From positions 1-36,752 of the forward strand of contig JAQUQD010000028.1 of assembly GCA_028716265.1 (NCBI GenBank): a stretch of DNA of 36,752 bases, in the 5' to 3' direction. Under the pieces are notes generated by a model that ran no database searches, had not been told where the DNA came from, and saw only the letters and a program-made list of their open reading frames with translations. Each line of letters starts with the position of its first letter. The stretch's first letter is position 1. The translations under genes were made by a program, and so were the position numbers. Positions 1 to 7,058 of the stretch are shown piece by piece. Source of the DNA: Bacteroidales bacterium. GTDB taxonomy: Bacteria > Bacteroidota > Bacteroidia > Bacteroidales > JAGONC01.

Positions 1-152
1 ACATGGATGCTTTTTCATATGATTATCAGGCATTTATGATCAAAGATGCAATGCTGAGTCACGATGCTGCCTACACCAACCAGATCGAAGCCATCTTCTC
101 GGCCCTCGACATAGAGACGGTGATGTACATGCTGAAGGTGTCCGTGAGGTAG
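1..152 (+). CDS. 3' end of a possible isochorismatase-family cysteine hydrolase (partial)
   Basis: An open frame enters from the left edge and stops with TAG at 150-152, giving about 50 C-terminal residues. The segment begins MDAFSYDYQAF and continues MIKDAMLSH. This resembles the late part of isochorismatase/nicotinamidase-like hydrolases, where a DAF-y-g strand is followed by a hydrophobic strand with an ED/KDA turn, a Ser and an acidic helix. The catalytic Asp, Lys and Cys would lie upstream of the window, so the assignment rests on a short tail and is tentative. The gene's true start is not visible. It runs in the same direction as the T9SS gene at 285, with a repeat-filled gap between them. 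Confidence 0.45.
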   Translation, partial: MDAFSYDYQAFMIKDAMLSHDAAYTNQIEAIFSALDIETVMYMLKVSVR

Positions 153-164
153 CGGTAGACAGTT

Positions 165-216
165 GGCAATTGACAATTAACACTTAACACTTAACAATTG
201 ACAATTAACAATTAGC
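165..216. repeat. AT-rich intergenic repeat built on AATTGACAATTAACA
   Basis: Overlapping copies of CAATTGACAATTAAC and CACTTAACA fill the gap between the 5' partial gene and the T9SS gene at 285. The same motif appears in the opposite orientation at 24264-24298. It has no coding potential. It may be a dispersed intergenic microrepeat; no function is assigned. Confidence 0.7.
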
Positions 217-284
217 AGTAGCCGGTACTTAAATTGAAGTAATATCAGCGGGAGTATATGTTAAACCTTTAAAACCAAATAACT

Positions 285-1619
285 ATGAAAAGACTGCTTA
301 CCATTGGTGTTTTTGCTTTCATCGGCCTGATCGTTTCATTTTCTGTGAACGCTCAGGGTGATTTGGGCATTAAGAAAAACGTCCTAAATAATCCGTATTT
401 AGAAAAGCTTGTGAACTATCTCGGTCCGGAAAGCATACTTGCTGAAGGACTTCCACAAAAGGCATGGGGCTATTTATGGAATACGGACTGGGAACTGAAT
501 TCATACGTTGAAACATCGTATTTTCCGAATGGAAATGTTCACGTTGAGCTGAGTTATGATATCATCACCGACCTGCCGGCGGGCAGGTGGACCTATACCT
601 ACCAGGGCCCAAACGGGACCGGTCAGATGACGGAGATGCTCGGAGAGTCGAACGAAACGGGTACCTGGGAATACTCTATGAAATATACGCTTTCCTATGA
701 TGCCAACGGTAATATATCTGAGATAAAAGCCTCCGCATGGACCGGAGAAGAATGGTTCATCGTTTTCGGATCCCAGATGACTTACACCTATACGCCGCAA
801 CAATATATTACGTCCGTTACAACCAAGACATACGACTTTCTTTCAGGATGGGTGTGGGATACAAAGGATATTTATACCCTCGACGGGAATGGTTATCCTA
901 CGCAGGTGCTGATGCAGGTTTACGACGGAGCCTGGGCAGATTCATCGCGGTACGTCGACATTGACTGGTATGAATATATTCCTCAGATAGGTTACGGCAG
1001 CTTAGAATATTATGTGGAAGAACTCTGGGATGGCAGCAACTGGATCACCAACTACAGGGAAATGACCGATTATGATGATGCCGGGGGATATGTGCTTACC
1101 AACCAAGACTATGACGGCGGATGGGTGAACTCATTCCGTGAGACACTCACCGTCCAGAATAACCGGCCTTCTCTCTATAAGTACGAGGATTGGATTGACG
1201 GGGCATGGGTACAGACAGACGGGGAAAAATACACGTATATCCTCTCAGGCGAAAATGTGACTGAGGAGATTATACAAACCTGGGATTCCGGTCTCATTGA
1301 TTATGTTAACTATTTCAGGTATGTTTACGATGATTTCTTTTATACTACCGGTATCGATAAAGGATTGTCTGAGTCATCGTTTCGCATCTATCCTAATCCT
1401 GTTGGCGAGGAGCTGACTGTCCAGCTGAGCGGCGATGTGTCAGCCGTGTGGTATATCGAAGTACTCACTCTCACCGGACAGGTTGTTGCATCAACGGCAG
1501 TGGATCTGAGCACGACAAAAATGATCAGCATCCCTGTCGCCACGTTGCCAGAAGGCTTGTATATCATGCGTGCGACTTCGGGTGATCAGTTGATTACAAA
1601 TAAGTTTCTTAAAAATTAA
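285..1619 (+). CDS. T9SS-secreted repeat protein of unknown function
   Basis: The 444-residue product starts with a clear signal peptide (MKRLLTIGVFAF..., cleaved near NAQG). It ends with a type A T9SS sorting domain of about 75 residues containing IYPNPVGEELTV, a GQVV turn, LPEGLYIMR and a terminal NKFLKN. The middle, roughly residues 100-345, is aromatic-rich and loosely repetitive. Units contain W-D/N-G-x-W, then a YxYD or YTYD strand and a D-x-x-G-x turn, recurring about every 45 residues, reminiscent of YD-type repeats. No catalytic motif was recognised. It is probably exported across the outer membrane and anchored or released there. The stop codon overlaps the convergent lycopene-cyclase remnant by 11 bases, which fits the neighbour no longer being under selection. 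Confidence 0.85.
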   Translation: MKRLLTIGVFAFIGLIVSFSVNAQGDLGIKKNVLNNPYLEKLVNYLGPESILAEGLPQKAWGYLWNTDWELNSYVETSYFPNGNVHVELSYDIITDLPAGRWTYTYQGPNGTGQMTEMLGESNETGTWEYSMKYTLSYDANGNISEIKASAWTGEEWFIVFGSQMTYTYTPQQYITSVTTKTYDFLSGWVWDTKDIYTLDGNGYPTQVLMQVYDGAWADSSRYVDIDWYEYIPQIGYGSLEYYVEELWDGSNWITNYREMTDYDDAGGYVLTNQDYDGGWVNSFRETLTVQNNRPSLYKYEDWIDGAWVQTDGEKYTYILSGENVTEEIIQTWDSGLIDYVNYFRYVYDDFFYTTGIDKGLSESSFRIYPNPVGEELTVQLSGDVSAVWYIEVLTLTGQVVASTAVDLSTTKMISIPVATLPEGLYIMRATSGDQLITNKFLKN

Positions 1620-2025
1620 TTCCTGTGTGGTAATTAATGTGGCCTGAGTCATTTTTTTCCACCTTGATCAAAACCTGCTTCCTGAATTCGTACAGGGTGA
1701 TGTTCATGATGAAAAGTCCGAAAAAGTAAATGAAATCGTCGGCGGGGATGGTATAAAATCGAAAATTCAGGTTTTCAAAGTCATTGTAGGATACCACCGG
1801 CAGGCTAGTAAGGACCCCGCTGACCAGGAATTTCGGAACAAGGCATACAATAAGACTGACATAGAAGAGGCTGAGGTAGGTTTTATGCGCTCCTGTCACC
1901 AGCTGAATGACAATGAATACCAGTCCAAACAGGGAGCCGGCGAGCGTGTAGACACGATCGTGAAATACAATGGCCAGCAGGATAAAAAACACTCCCAGCA
2001 ACAGGGTTATCCACCTGTGGAAAGT
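1609..2025 (-). pseudogene. Lycopene cyclase remnant (CrtYcd/CarR type), C-terminal half
   Basis: The frame reads as hydrophobic segments of a lycopene cyclase domain protein: RWITLLLGVFFILLAIVF, then the soluble turn NDFENLNFRFYTIPADDFIYF and a last helix with MNITLYEFRK. The N-x-E-N-x-x-R-x-x-TIP-x-D-D/F-x-Y signature and the final NIxLYE are typical of the C-terminal half of these small cyclases, which close the beta-ionone rings of lycopene. The N-terminal membrane segments are missing. The frame instead runs directly out of the crtB remnant near 2010-2025, so a deletion joined the two genes. An ATG at 2052 lies in this frame but within crtB sequence, so it is unlikely to be a true start. 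Only about 130 residues of cyclase remain. Confidence 0.8.
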
Positions 2026-2395
2026 AGGACCTTCCCCGGCCGAGGTAGTCATCTTTCAGGTCCCTGAGAAAATTGATCTTTTGAAAAGCTTCTCCCAGCT
2101 TTCGTGCATAGTGGACCAGCTCCATATAATTTCCTTTTTCGCATGTGAAGACCTGCAGGCACATCAATCCCACCACCTCAGCTGATCCATAGACGTATTG
2201 CTGAAAGCCTCCCTTGTCATATTCGTTGTGATAGAGATCCATTTCCATGCTTTTCAGAAAGCTTTCAATAAGTTCATGGTCAATCGTATACTGGTTGACA
2301 ACCGCCTGAAAGCTGTGCAGGATCGGGTTAATGCTGAATTTTTTTGTCGTCAGCTTACTGCAGGCGAAGGCATTTTCGTTAAATAACTCGATCAT
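2015..2395 (-). pseudogene. crtB: Phytoene synthase remnant with internal and 3' deletions
   Basis: The expected start ATG lies at 2395 and overlaps the crtI stop by 17 bases, as in an intact crtI-crtB operon. Translation begins MIELFNENAFACSKLTTKKFS and then jumps directly (near 2332) to INPILHSFQAVVNQYTIDHE. In intact squalene/phytoene synthases about 60 residues separate these segments, including the first Asp-rich Mg-diphosphate motif. The later conserved stretch survives: YGSAEVVGLMCL and QKINFLRDLKDDYLGRGR, with the second Asp-rich motif and SYFP. Homology stops at about QVD (2009-2015), where the frame becomes non-homologous because lycopene cyclase sequence follows in another frame. 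Without the first motif it cannot be a functional prenyl-condensing enzyme. Confidence 0.85.
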
Positions 2396-2700
2396 GCTCG
2401 AGGATTCTTTCGGTTGCCAAACGGGAGCTGATGACAACCATGGGCAATCCGGTGCAGGGAGTTGTGGAGGCGCCTACATAAAATACATTCGGGAATTTCT
2501 CATCATAGTTTTTAGGCCTGAATGCACCCATCTGGTTCAGGTCGTGGGCCAGTCCGAGACCACTGCCACGGTGCAGGTTAAATGTTTTTTCCCAATCTGT
2601 TGGGTCATAAACGGTTTGTGTCAGGATGTGTGAGGAGATATCATAATCGCTGCCACTGCCCTGATGGTCGTTTTTGACTTTTTTATAGAACCGGTGGAGA
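2379..2700 (-). pseudogene. crtI: Phytoene desaturase (CrtI family) C-terminal remnant
   Basis: Reading the minus strand down to TAA at 2379-2381 gives about 100 residues typical of the CrtI C-terminus: ILTQTVYDPTDWEKTFNLHR, GSGLGLAHDLNQMGAFRPKN, then YVGASTTPCTGLPMVVISSR and LATERI, the conserved FAD-domain tail. The rest of the roughly 490-residue oxidoreductase, including the N-terminal dinucleotide-binding GxGxxG fold, is absent. In this frame a stop occurs at 2724-2726, and upstream sequence belongs to the oppositely oriented acyltransferase remnant. The 17-base overlap with the following crtB start shows the original operon order crtI-crtB-cyclase. Confidence 0.85.
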
Positions 2701-3082
2701 CCAGCTTCGGCAGAGGATGTTTCTCAGCAGGGCAGGGGCCTTTTCCATTGACAAAGCTAATCGGTCGATGGTTGAAATCTTTTCCTATGCCGTTGATATT
2801 CTGAAAAATAAAAAGAACCTTCTGGTCATCTACCCCTAGGGAAAATTTCAGTCGGTCCATGACCGCCCGGTCATTTTCGAGAAAGGGTATTTTTCGATTC
2901 TGAAAAAGGTGATGGGATCCGGATTTCAGATCGTCTTTTATGTAGCTTTGATAGACTATTTTTCGCTGAGGAAGCCAATGTTGACGATCCATGTAAAGGA
3001 GCAATCGTTTACGTCAATCTTTTCCGTCGCAGACCTGGAATCCATGTATAACGAATTCTATCAGGAAGCCGGTGTTTTATAA
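2699..3082 (+). pseudogene. PlsC-like lysophospholipid acyltransferase remnant with in-frame TAG
   Basis: The plus-strand frame from about 2699 to TAA at 3080-3082 reads QLRQRMFLSRAGAFSIDKAN, then VDILKNKKNLLVIYP, an in-frame TAG at 2837-2839, GKFQSVHDRPVIFEKGYFSI, QIVFYVALIDYFS and finally MYNEFYQEAGVL. This matches the C-terminal two thirds of the 1-acylglycerol-phosphate acyltransferase family, where the TAG replaces the usual Q or E of the FPxG block. Members of this family often sit beside carotenoid genes in Bacteroidota, where they may acylate xanthophylls. The N-terminal HxxxxD catalytic block is missing. The fragment abuts the N-terminally truncated crtI back to back, so one deletion probably removed both 5' ends and the shared promoter region. 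Confidence 0.8.
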
Positions 3083-3189
3083 TCTTGTGTTGTTACCCGT
3101 TCAGAAAGTCGTTTTTCATGGATTGGATTTCTGGCAATAAAAAATAGATTGAAACGTACCTGGTACTGGAAGGACCGTAAAACAGAAGA

Positions 3190-3918
3190 ATGAGAGATGC
3201 CATGAAGAGGATATCTATATTGTTGATTTTGTTGATTTTATCTGTTTGGCAGGTATCTGCCCAGACGGATTATGATGCTGAGTTGTACGGTCTGTACCTC
3301 AGTGGCCGGATGAAGGGCTGGGAGAGTGTAATGCTCCGGATGGAGACACAAGCTGCACAGTCGGCGGATATGAAGCTACTTTTTGACCTTTTACTGGCCG
3401 AGTATGGTTACATCGGTTACTGCCTGAGCCAGGATTTGACAGATAAAGCTTCCGTGTGGCTGGAAAAGGCCGAGAATCACCTCGACAAATTGCTCAGCAA
3501 GGAGCCATCCTGGTCGCGTCCCTATGCGCTCAAGGGGGCCTTTTATGGATTCAGGATCAGCCTCCGTCCTTCGCGTGCAGTGATCGAAGGACCGAAGAGC
3601 CTCAGGAACATTGAAAAAGCGATTGACCTGGATCCGTCGGAACCCATGGCCTGGTTTGAGTATGGTAACGCTGAATTTTACAGGCCTGCCGCTTTCGGAG
3701 GGTCGAAAACCAGGGGGATTGACCATTATGAGAAAGCCATCGGATTCTATGAGAAAAATAACGCCAAAATATCTGACAACTGGTACTATATCCATATGCT
3801 GATGATTCTGGTGAGTGCTTATGAAACCACATCACAGCCCGAAAAGGCAAGGGAGACATGCCAAAAGATCCTTCGGGTAGAGCCGAGGTTCGAAGCGTTG
3901 AAGGAGAAAGTTAATTAG
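3190..3918 (+). CDS. Secreted TPR-like protein of unknown function
   Basis: This is a 242-residue product with an N-terminal signal peptide (MKRISILLILLILSVWQVSA, cleaved before QTDYD). The likely real start could be the second ATG at 3202, which places the charged residues directly at the head of the signal peptide. The mature part is helical, with TPR-like pairs around ASVWLEKAENHLDKLLSKEP, NIEKAIDLDPSEPMAWFEYG, HYEKAIGFYEKNN and ARETCQKILRVEP. The last three have the A-x-x-x-P spacing of TPR helices. No enzyme motif was seen. It is probably periplasmic and may mediate protein contacts. It follows the carotenoid relic on the plus strand, but nothing ties it to that pathway. Confidence 0.8.
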   Translation: MRDAMKRISILLILLILSVWQVSAQTDYDAELYGLYLSGRMKGWESVMLRMETQAAQSADMKLLFDLLLAEYGYIGYCLSQDLTDKASVWLEKAENHLDKLLSKEPSWSRPYALKGAFYGFRISLRPSRAVIEGPKSLRNIEKAIDLDPSEPMAWFEYGNAEFYRPAAFGGSKTRGIDHYEKAIGFYEKNNAKISDNWYYIHMLMILVSAYETTSQPEKARETCQKILRVEPRFEALKEKVN

Positions 3919-4013
3919 AGAGGAGAAAGAAGATAGGAGAAAGGAGAGACTTGGGGCTTGGAATTTGGGTGTTGGATTTTGTTTGGAATCTGGATTTTAG
4001 AGATTTGAATTTG
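3917..4013. repeat. Purine-rich and TTGGAATTTGG-type intergenic repeat
   Basis: A GGAGAAAGAAGATAGGAGAA purine tract (3917-3950) is followed by degenerate copies of TTGGAATTTGG/TTGGATTTTG (3951-4013). The repeat runs into the last codons of the flippase-like gene on the minus strand. A second region with the same TTGGATTTTG/GGAATTTGGAATTT wording and the same orientation lies at 24438-24493. No gene or stem-loop terminator was recognised here. Confidence 0.6.
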
Positions 4014-4899
4014 TATCGGCATCTTCTGCTGACACTTCTGTCCTTTCGAACCGTATCGGCCTGACGACAAAGTAAATTCCGCAGAACGACACGATTACCG
4101 TGATGAAGTAAAACATCAGGCTAAGCGCCACCGAAAGATGTGTATCCACTCCCAGGAACTGCGCCCCGTAAAGGAATGTGATCTCCCGCATACCTGCCCC
4201 TCCGACAGTGATTGGAATGATCGTGACGATGGAGGAGATCAGGAACAGAAACAAGTATGAATAATTCTGCCCTTCATGATGAAAGGCCAGCAGGATGGTG
4301 TATGCACACATAACCTGCATGAGTTGGACACCAATGGAATAAAGACTGACGGGAAGATACGCCGGTACATAATCCCTGAACAGCCATTTCATACCCATGT
4401 ACAGGCCACCGCACAGCAGGGGGATCGCAATGAAGATCAGGAACCGGTAGGGTAGGTGGGGTTCCACAAAATAAAGAAAACACAGGGCCACTACCCAGAG
4501 CATGGCGATACCGGCCACCCGGTCCATGAAAACGGCCCCCAGGATCTTTCGCGCTTTGATATCAAAGTGTCTGTTCAGCAGGTAGATCTTGTAGCCATCC
4601 CCGCCAATTCCCCCGGGCAGGAATAGATTGTAAAACATGCCCACCAGGTACAGTTTCATGTTCGTAACAGAAGAGAGAGGGATGCCGGTCAGGCGGAAAA
4701 GTATGTTCAGCCGAAAGGAGGATATCACTTTAGAGGCTGCAAAGAGCAGAAGGGCCGCACTAAGGAACCATACGTTGGCCGTCCTGTAGAGGGCAAGGAT
4801 CTCTCCAAAATCAATCTTACGGAAAACAAAATAGAGCGCTGCGGCGGTAACCCCGAATTTCAGGGTGGTTTGTATGTATTTTTTAAGCTTGCCTGCCAC
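3997..4899 (-). CDS. Flippase-like membrane protein (LPG synthase TM-region/AglD family)
   Basis: A roughly 300-residue integral membrane protein with about eight hydrophobic helices. Family hallmarks are LFYNLFLPGGIGGDGYKIYL, MDRVAGIAMLW and the late ITVGGAGMREITFLYG loop. These are the conserved turns of the lysylphosphatidylglycerol-synthase transmembrane superfamily (MprF N-domain/AglD-like), proposed to move lipid-linked molecules across the membrane. An ATG at 4947 would overlap the upstream GT2 gene by 65 bases. A GTG at 4899 gives MAGKLKKYIQTTLKFG with a 17-base overlap and fits the usual start of the family better, so it is preferred. It is co-transcribed with the GT2 gene, consistent with a synthase-plus-flippase pair for a polyprenyl-phosphate sugar. 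Confidence 0.82.
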   Translation of the reverse strand: MAGKLKKYIQTTLKFGVTAAALYFVFRKIDFGEILALYRTANVWFLSAALLLFAASKVISSFRLNILFRLTGIPLSSVTNMKLYLVGMFYNLFLPGGIGGDGYKIYLLNRHFDIKARKILGAVFMDRVAGIAMLWVVALCFLYFVEPHLPYRFLIFIAIPLLCGGLYMGMKWLFRDYVPAYLPVSLYSIGVQLMQVMCAYTILLAFHHEGQNYSYLFLFLISSIVTIIPITVGGAGMREITFLYGAQFLGVDTHLSVALSLMFYFITVIVSFCGIYFVVRPIRFERTEVSAEDADTNSNL

Positions 4900-5830
4900 C
4901 CCTGAAAATGTTTCTGATCCGGTACGGTTTCTTATTCTGGGATTCAAAATAGGTTCTCATCTGGAGTTCCGCGATAATGCCCGTGGTGATTAGCTGGAAA
5001 CCTGCTATCACCAGCAGGATACCCAGCAACAGCAAGGGCTTGCCCCAGATGTCATGGCCTTCGATCTTGAGGATGAGCATGTAAATGTTGATAATGATCC
5101 CTGCCAGCAGGACAAGGAAACCCCATTTCCCGAAAAAGTGCATCGGACGTTGCAGGTATTTCTTGTTGAAGGTCAGCAGCAACAGGTCGCTGATCACCTT
5201 CAGGGTGCGCGAAAGGCCGTACTTTGATCTGCCATGGATCCTTGGATGGTGCTGTACATCCACCTGGGTGATCCGGGCTCCTTCCAGTGCGGCCAGAACG
5301 GCTATGAACCGGTGCATCTCGCCATAGAGGCCCAGGCTTTTTGCCAGGTCGCTGCGGAAAACCTTCAATGCACACCCGTTGTCCTTGATCCTCACACCGG
5401 TAGCCCTCATGATGATCCTGTTGGCAAGAAAGGAAGGTATTTTCCGGATGAAAAAATCATCCTTGCGGTTGATCCGGACACCGGTCACCATATCAAAATC
5501 GCCTTCTTCCGCCACCCTGATCATACCCGGGATATCCGACGGATCGTTCTGAAGGTCTCCATCCATGGTAACGATAAAATCACCGGTCGCATAATCAATG
5601 CCGGCAGCGAGCGCAGAGCTCTGTCCGTAGTTTTTCTTGAAAACGATCAGGTGCAGCCTGGGATCGGGGATGGAGCGGATCTTTTCCACGGTGCGGTCCC
5701 TGGAGCCGTCATCCACGTAGATGATCTCATAGTCCATGCCTTTCAGCACCGCAGTGATCTGTTCCACCAGCGGCAGGATATTCTCTTCCTCGTTGTATAC
5801 GGTAACGACAACGGATAGCTTACTCATCAT
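4883..5830 (-). CDS. GT2 polyprenyl-phosphate glycosyltransferase (DPM/ArnC-like)
   Basis: A 315-residue enzyme. A GT-A fold covers residues 1-230, with LSVVVTVYNEEENI at the start, YVDDGSRDRT, the metal-binding MDGDLQNDP, and the acceptor region with KDNGCALKVFRS and HPRIHGRSKYGLSR. Two C-terminal hydrophobic helices (about 235-290) anchor it in the membrane. This layout is that of dolichyl/undecaprenyl-phosphate sugar synthases such as DPM1, ArnC and RgtE-type enzymes, which transfer a sugar from a nucleotide donor to a polyprenyl phosphate at the cytoplasmic face. The sugar cannot be read from sequence. The divergent neighbours (UDP-uronate epimerase, ArnT-like transferase) make a uronic acid a reasonable guess. 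A second ATG lies one codon downstream. Confidence 0.88.
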   Translation of the reverse strand: MMSKLSVVVTVYNEEENILPLVEQITAVLKGMDYEIIYVDDGSRDRTVEKIRSIPDPRLHLIVFKKNYGQSSALAAGIDYATGDFIVTMDGDLQNDPSDIPGMIRVAEEGDFDMVTGVRINRKDDFFIRKIPSFLANRIIMRATGVRIKDNGCALKVFRSDLAKSLGLYGEMHRFIAVLAALEGARITQVDVQHHPRIHGRSKYGLSRTLKVISDLLLLTFNKKYLQRPMHFFGKWGFLVLLAGIIINIYMLILKIEGHDIWGKPLLLLGILLVIAGFQLITTGIIAELQMRTYFESQNKKPYRIRNIFRGGRQA

Positions 5831-5872
5831 TAACGCTTTAAAGTATCTCTTTGCCCTCGGTGTTCTCAGTGC

Positions 5873-5960
5873 CCTCCTCTGTGCTCTCCGTGGTTAGATT
5901 GAGATGTTTCTTTAACCACGGAGAACACGGAGGAAGTTACGGAGGTCACGGAGAAAGAGC
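5873..5960. repeat. CACGGAG-type repeat forming a long imperfect inverted repeat
   Basis: The left arm CTGTGCTCTCCGTGGTTA (ending at 5896) and right arm TAACCACGGAGAACACGG (from 5913) are near-perfect complements around a 16-base loop. The right side continues with GGAGGAAGTTACGGAGG and TCACGGAGAAAGAGC. The element occupies most of the divergent intergenic space between the GT2 and epimerase genes. It is probably a dispersed intergenic repeat, and it could also fold as a transcription barrier between the two operons. Confidence 0.7.
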
Positions 5961-6001
5961 AAAAGTAACAAGATTAACGGAATCCGCTAAAAGAAATATC
6001 C

Positions 6002-6009
6002 TATCTTTG
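6002..6009 (+). promoter_or_regulatory. Putative Bacteroidota -7 promoter box for the epimerase operon
   Basis: TATCTTTG matches the TAnnTTTG primary-sigma box of Bacteroidota and lies 27 bases before the epimerase ATG at 6036. No good TTG element is seen at the expected distance upstream, so support is partial. Confidence 0.35.
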
Positions 6010-6035
6010 AGGCAGTAAACTATACATCTGACATA

Positions 6036-7055
6036 ATGCCGAAAGTGCTTCTGACCGGGATCGCCGGATTCATCGGTTTCCATCTGGCCCGCCGCATGGC
6101 ACAGGAAGGACATTCCATTCTGGGGATTGACAGCCTGAACAACTATTATAACCCAGAGCTCAAACTGGCCAGACTGAAAGAACTGGGCATTTCGCCCGGA
6201 TCCATCCGTGACAATACCCCGGTCGCGTCACGAATATTTCCCAGCCTGAGCTTTCTTAAGCTGGACCTGGCCGACCGCGACCTGACCGAACGATTTTTTA
6301 AAAAAGAGACCTTCTCCCTTGTCATCCATCTGGCTGCGCAGCCGGGTGCACGTACCAGCCTGACACAGCCCTACGCTTACGTCGACAACAACATCCTGGG
6401 ATTCATCAACATCCTTGAAGGCTGCCGCCACATACATACAGACCACCTGCTTTACGCAAGCAGCTCGAGTGTCTATGGAGGGAATGTCAAACAACCGTAT
6501 GCTGAGGATGACAGGGTGGATACGCCCGTCAGCCTGTATGCCGCTACCAAGAGGTCCAATGAGCTGATGGCCTATACCTACAGCCACCTTTTCGGCATGC
6601 CTGTGACAGGCCTTCGTTTTTTTACGGTCTATGGCCCATGGGGCCGGCCCGATATGGCGTATTACAAATTTGTGAAGGCGATCGTGGAGAACAGGTCGGT
6701 TGACGTGTATAACAACGGCAACCTGGAAAGGGACTTTACCTATGTGGATGATATCATTGAAGGGATACTCAGCGTTCTGAAAAGAAATCCTTCGGGGCAG
6801 CCGCCTTACCAGATCTTCAATATTGGCCATTCCGAGCCGGTCAACTTGTTACGCTTCCTCGAGGTCATTGAAGATGCACTCGGTAAAAAAGCCACCAAAC
6901 GCTTCCTTCCCATGCAGGCCGGCGATGTTCTTTCGACATTTGCAGACACAAGCAAACTGGAACACTATTCAGGATATAAGCCTATTACACCCATACAAGA
7001 GGGGATCCGGAAATTCGTTCAATGGTATCTGAGTTACCACTCCATAACCGGCTAG
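6036..7055 (+). CDS. NAD-dependent UDP-glucuronate 4-epimerase-like protein
   Basis: A 339-residue short-chain dehydrogenase/epimerase. The N-terminal NAD-binding signature GIAGFIGFHLARRM is at residues 8-21, Ser-rich ASSSSVYGGN at 141-150, and the catalytic Tyr168-x3-Lys172 pair in SLYAATKRSNELMAY. It is followed by TGLRFFTVYGPWGRPDMA. The AATK-SNE-MAYTYSHLFG and FTVYGPWGRPDMA blocks are characteristic of the CapI/WbnF/LpsL group, which interconverts UDP-glucuronate and UDP-galacturonate, rather than of GalE. The gene ends three bases before the ArnT-like gene, so the two are almost certainly one operon. The likely role is to supply the uronic-acid donor for the lipid-linked sugar made by the divergent GT2. 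Substrate assignment is by motif similarity only. Confidence 0.85.
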   Translation: MPKVLLTGIAGFIGFHLARRMAQEGHSILGIDSLNNYYNPELKLARLKELGISPGSIRDNTPVASRIFPSLSFLKLDLADRDLTERFFKKETFSLVIHLAAQPGARTSLTQPYAYVDNNILGFINILEGCRHIHTDHLLYASSSSVYGGNVKQPYAEDDRVDTPVSLYAATKRSNELMAYTYSHLFGMPVTGLRFFTVYGPWGRPDMAYYKFVKAIVENRSVDVYNNGNLERDFTYVDDIIEGILSVLKRNPSGQPPYQIFNIGHSEPVNLLRFLEVIEDALGKKATKRFLPMQAGDVLSTFADTSKLEHYSGYKPITPIQEGIRKFVQWYLSYHSITG

Positions 7056-7058
7056 ACG

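Noticed and set aside
2837-2839. TAG in the acyltransferase as a recoded amber codon
   Set aside because: The gene also lacks its N-terminal catalytic block and sits in a decayed cluster; no other in-frame TAG is seen in good genes of the window, so a disabling mutation is simpler.
2621-3004. Minus-strand open frame of 127 codons across the acyltransferase remnant
   Set aside because: It is antisense to recognisable acyltransferase sequence on the plus strand and has no protein-like features; the crtI tail is in a different frame.
3083-3189. A further carotenoid-gene fragment between the acyltransferase remnant and the TPR gene
   Set aside because: A short frame ending RLKRTWYWKDRKTEE is visible but cannot be matched to a family; nothing firm can be said.
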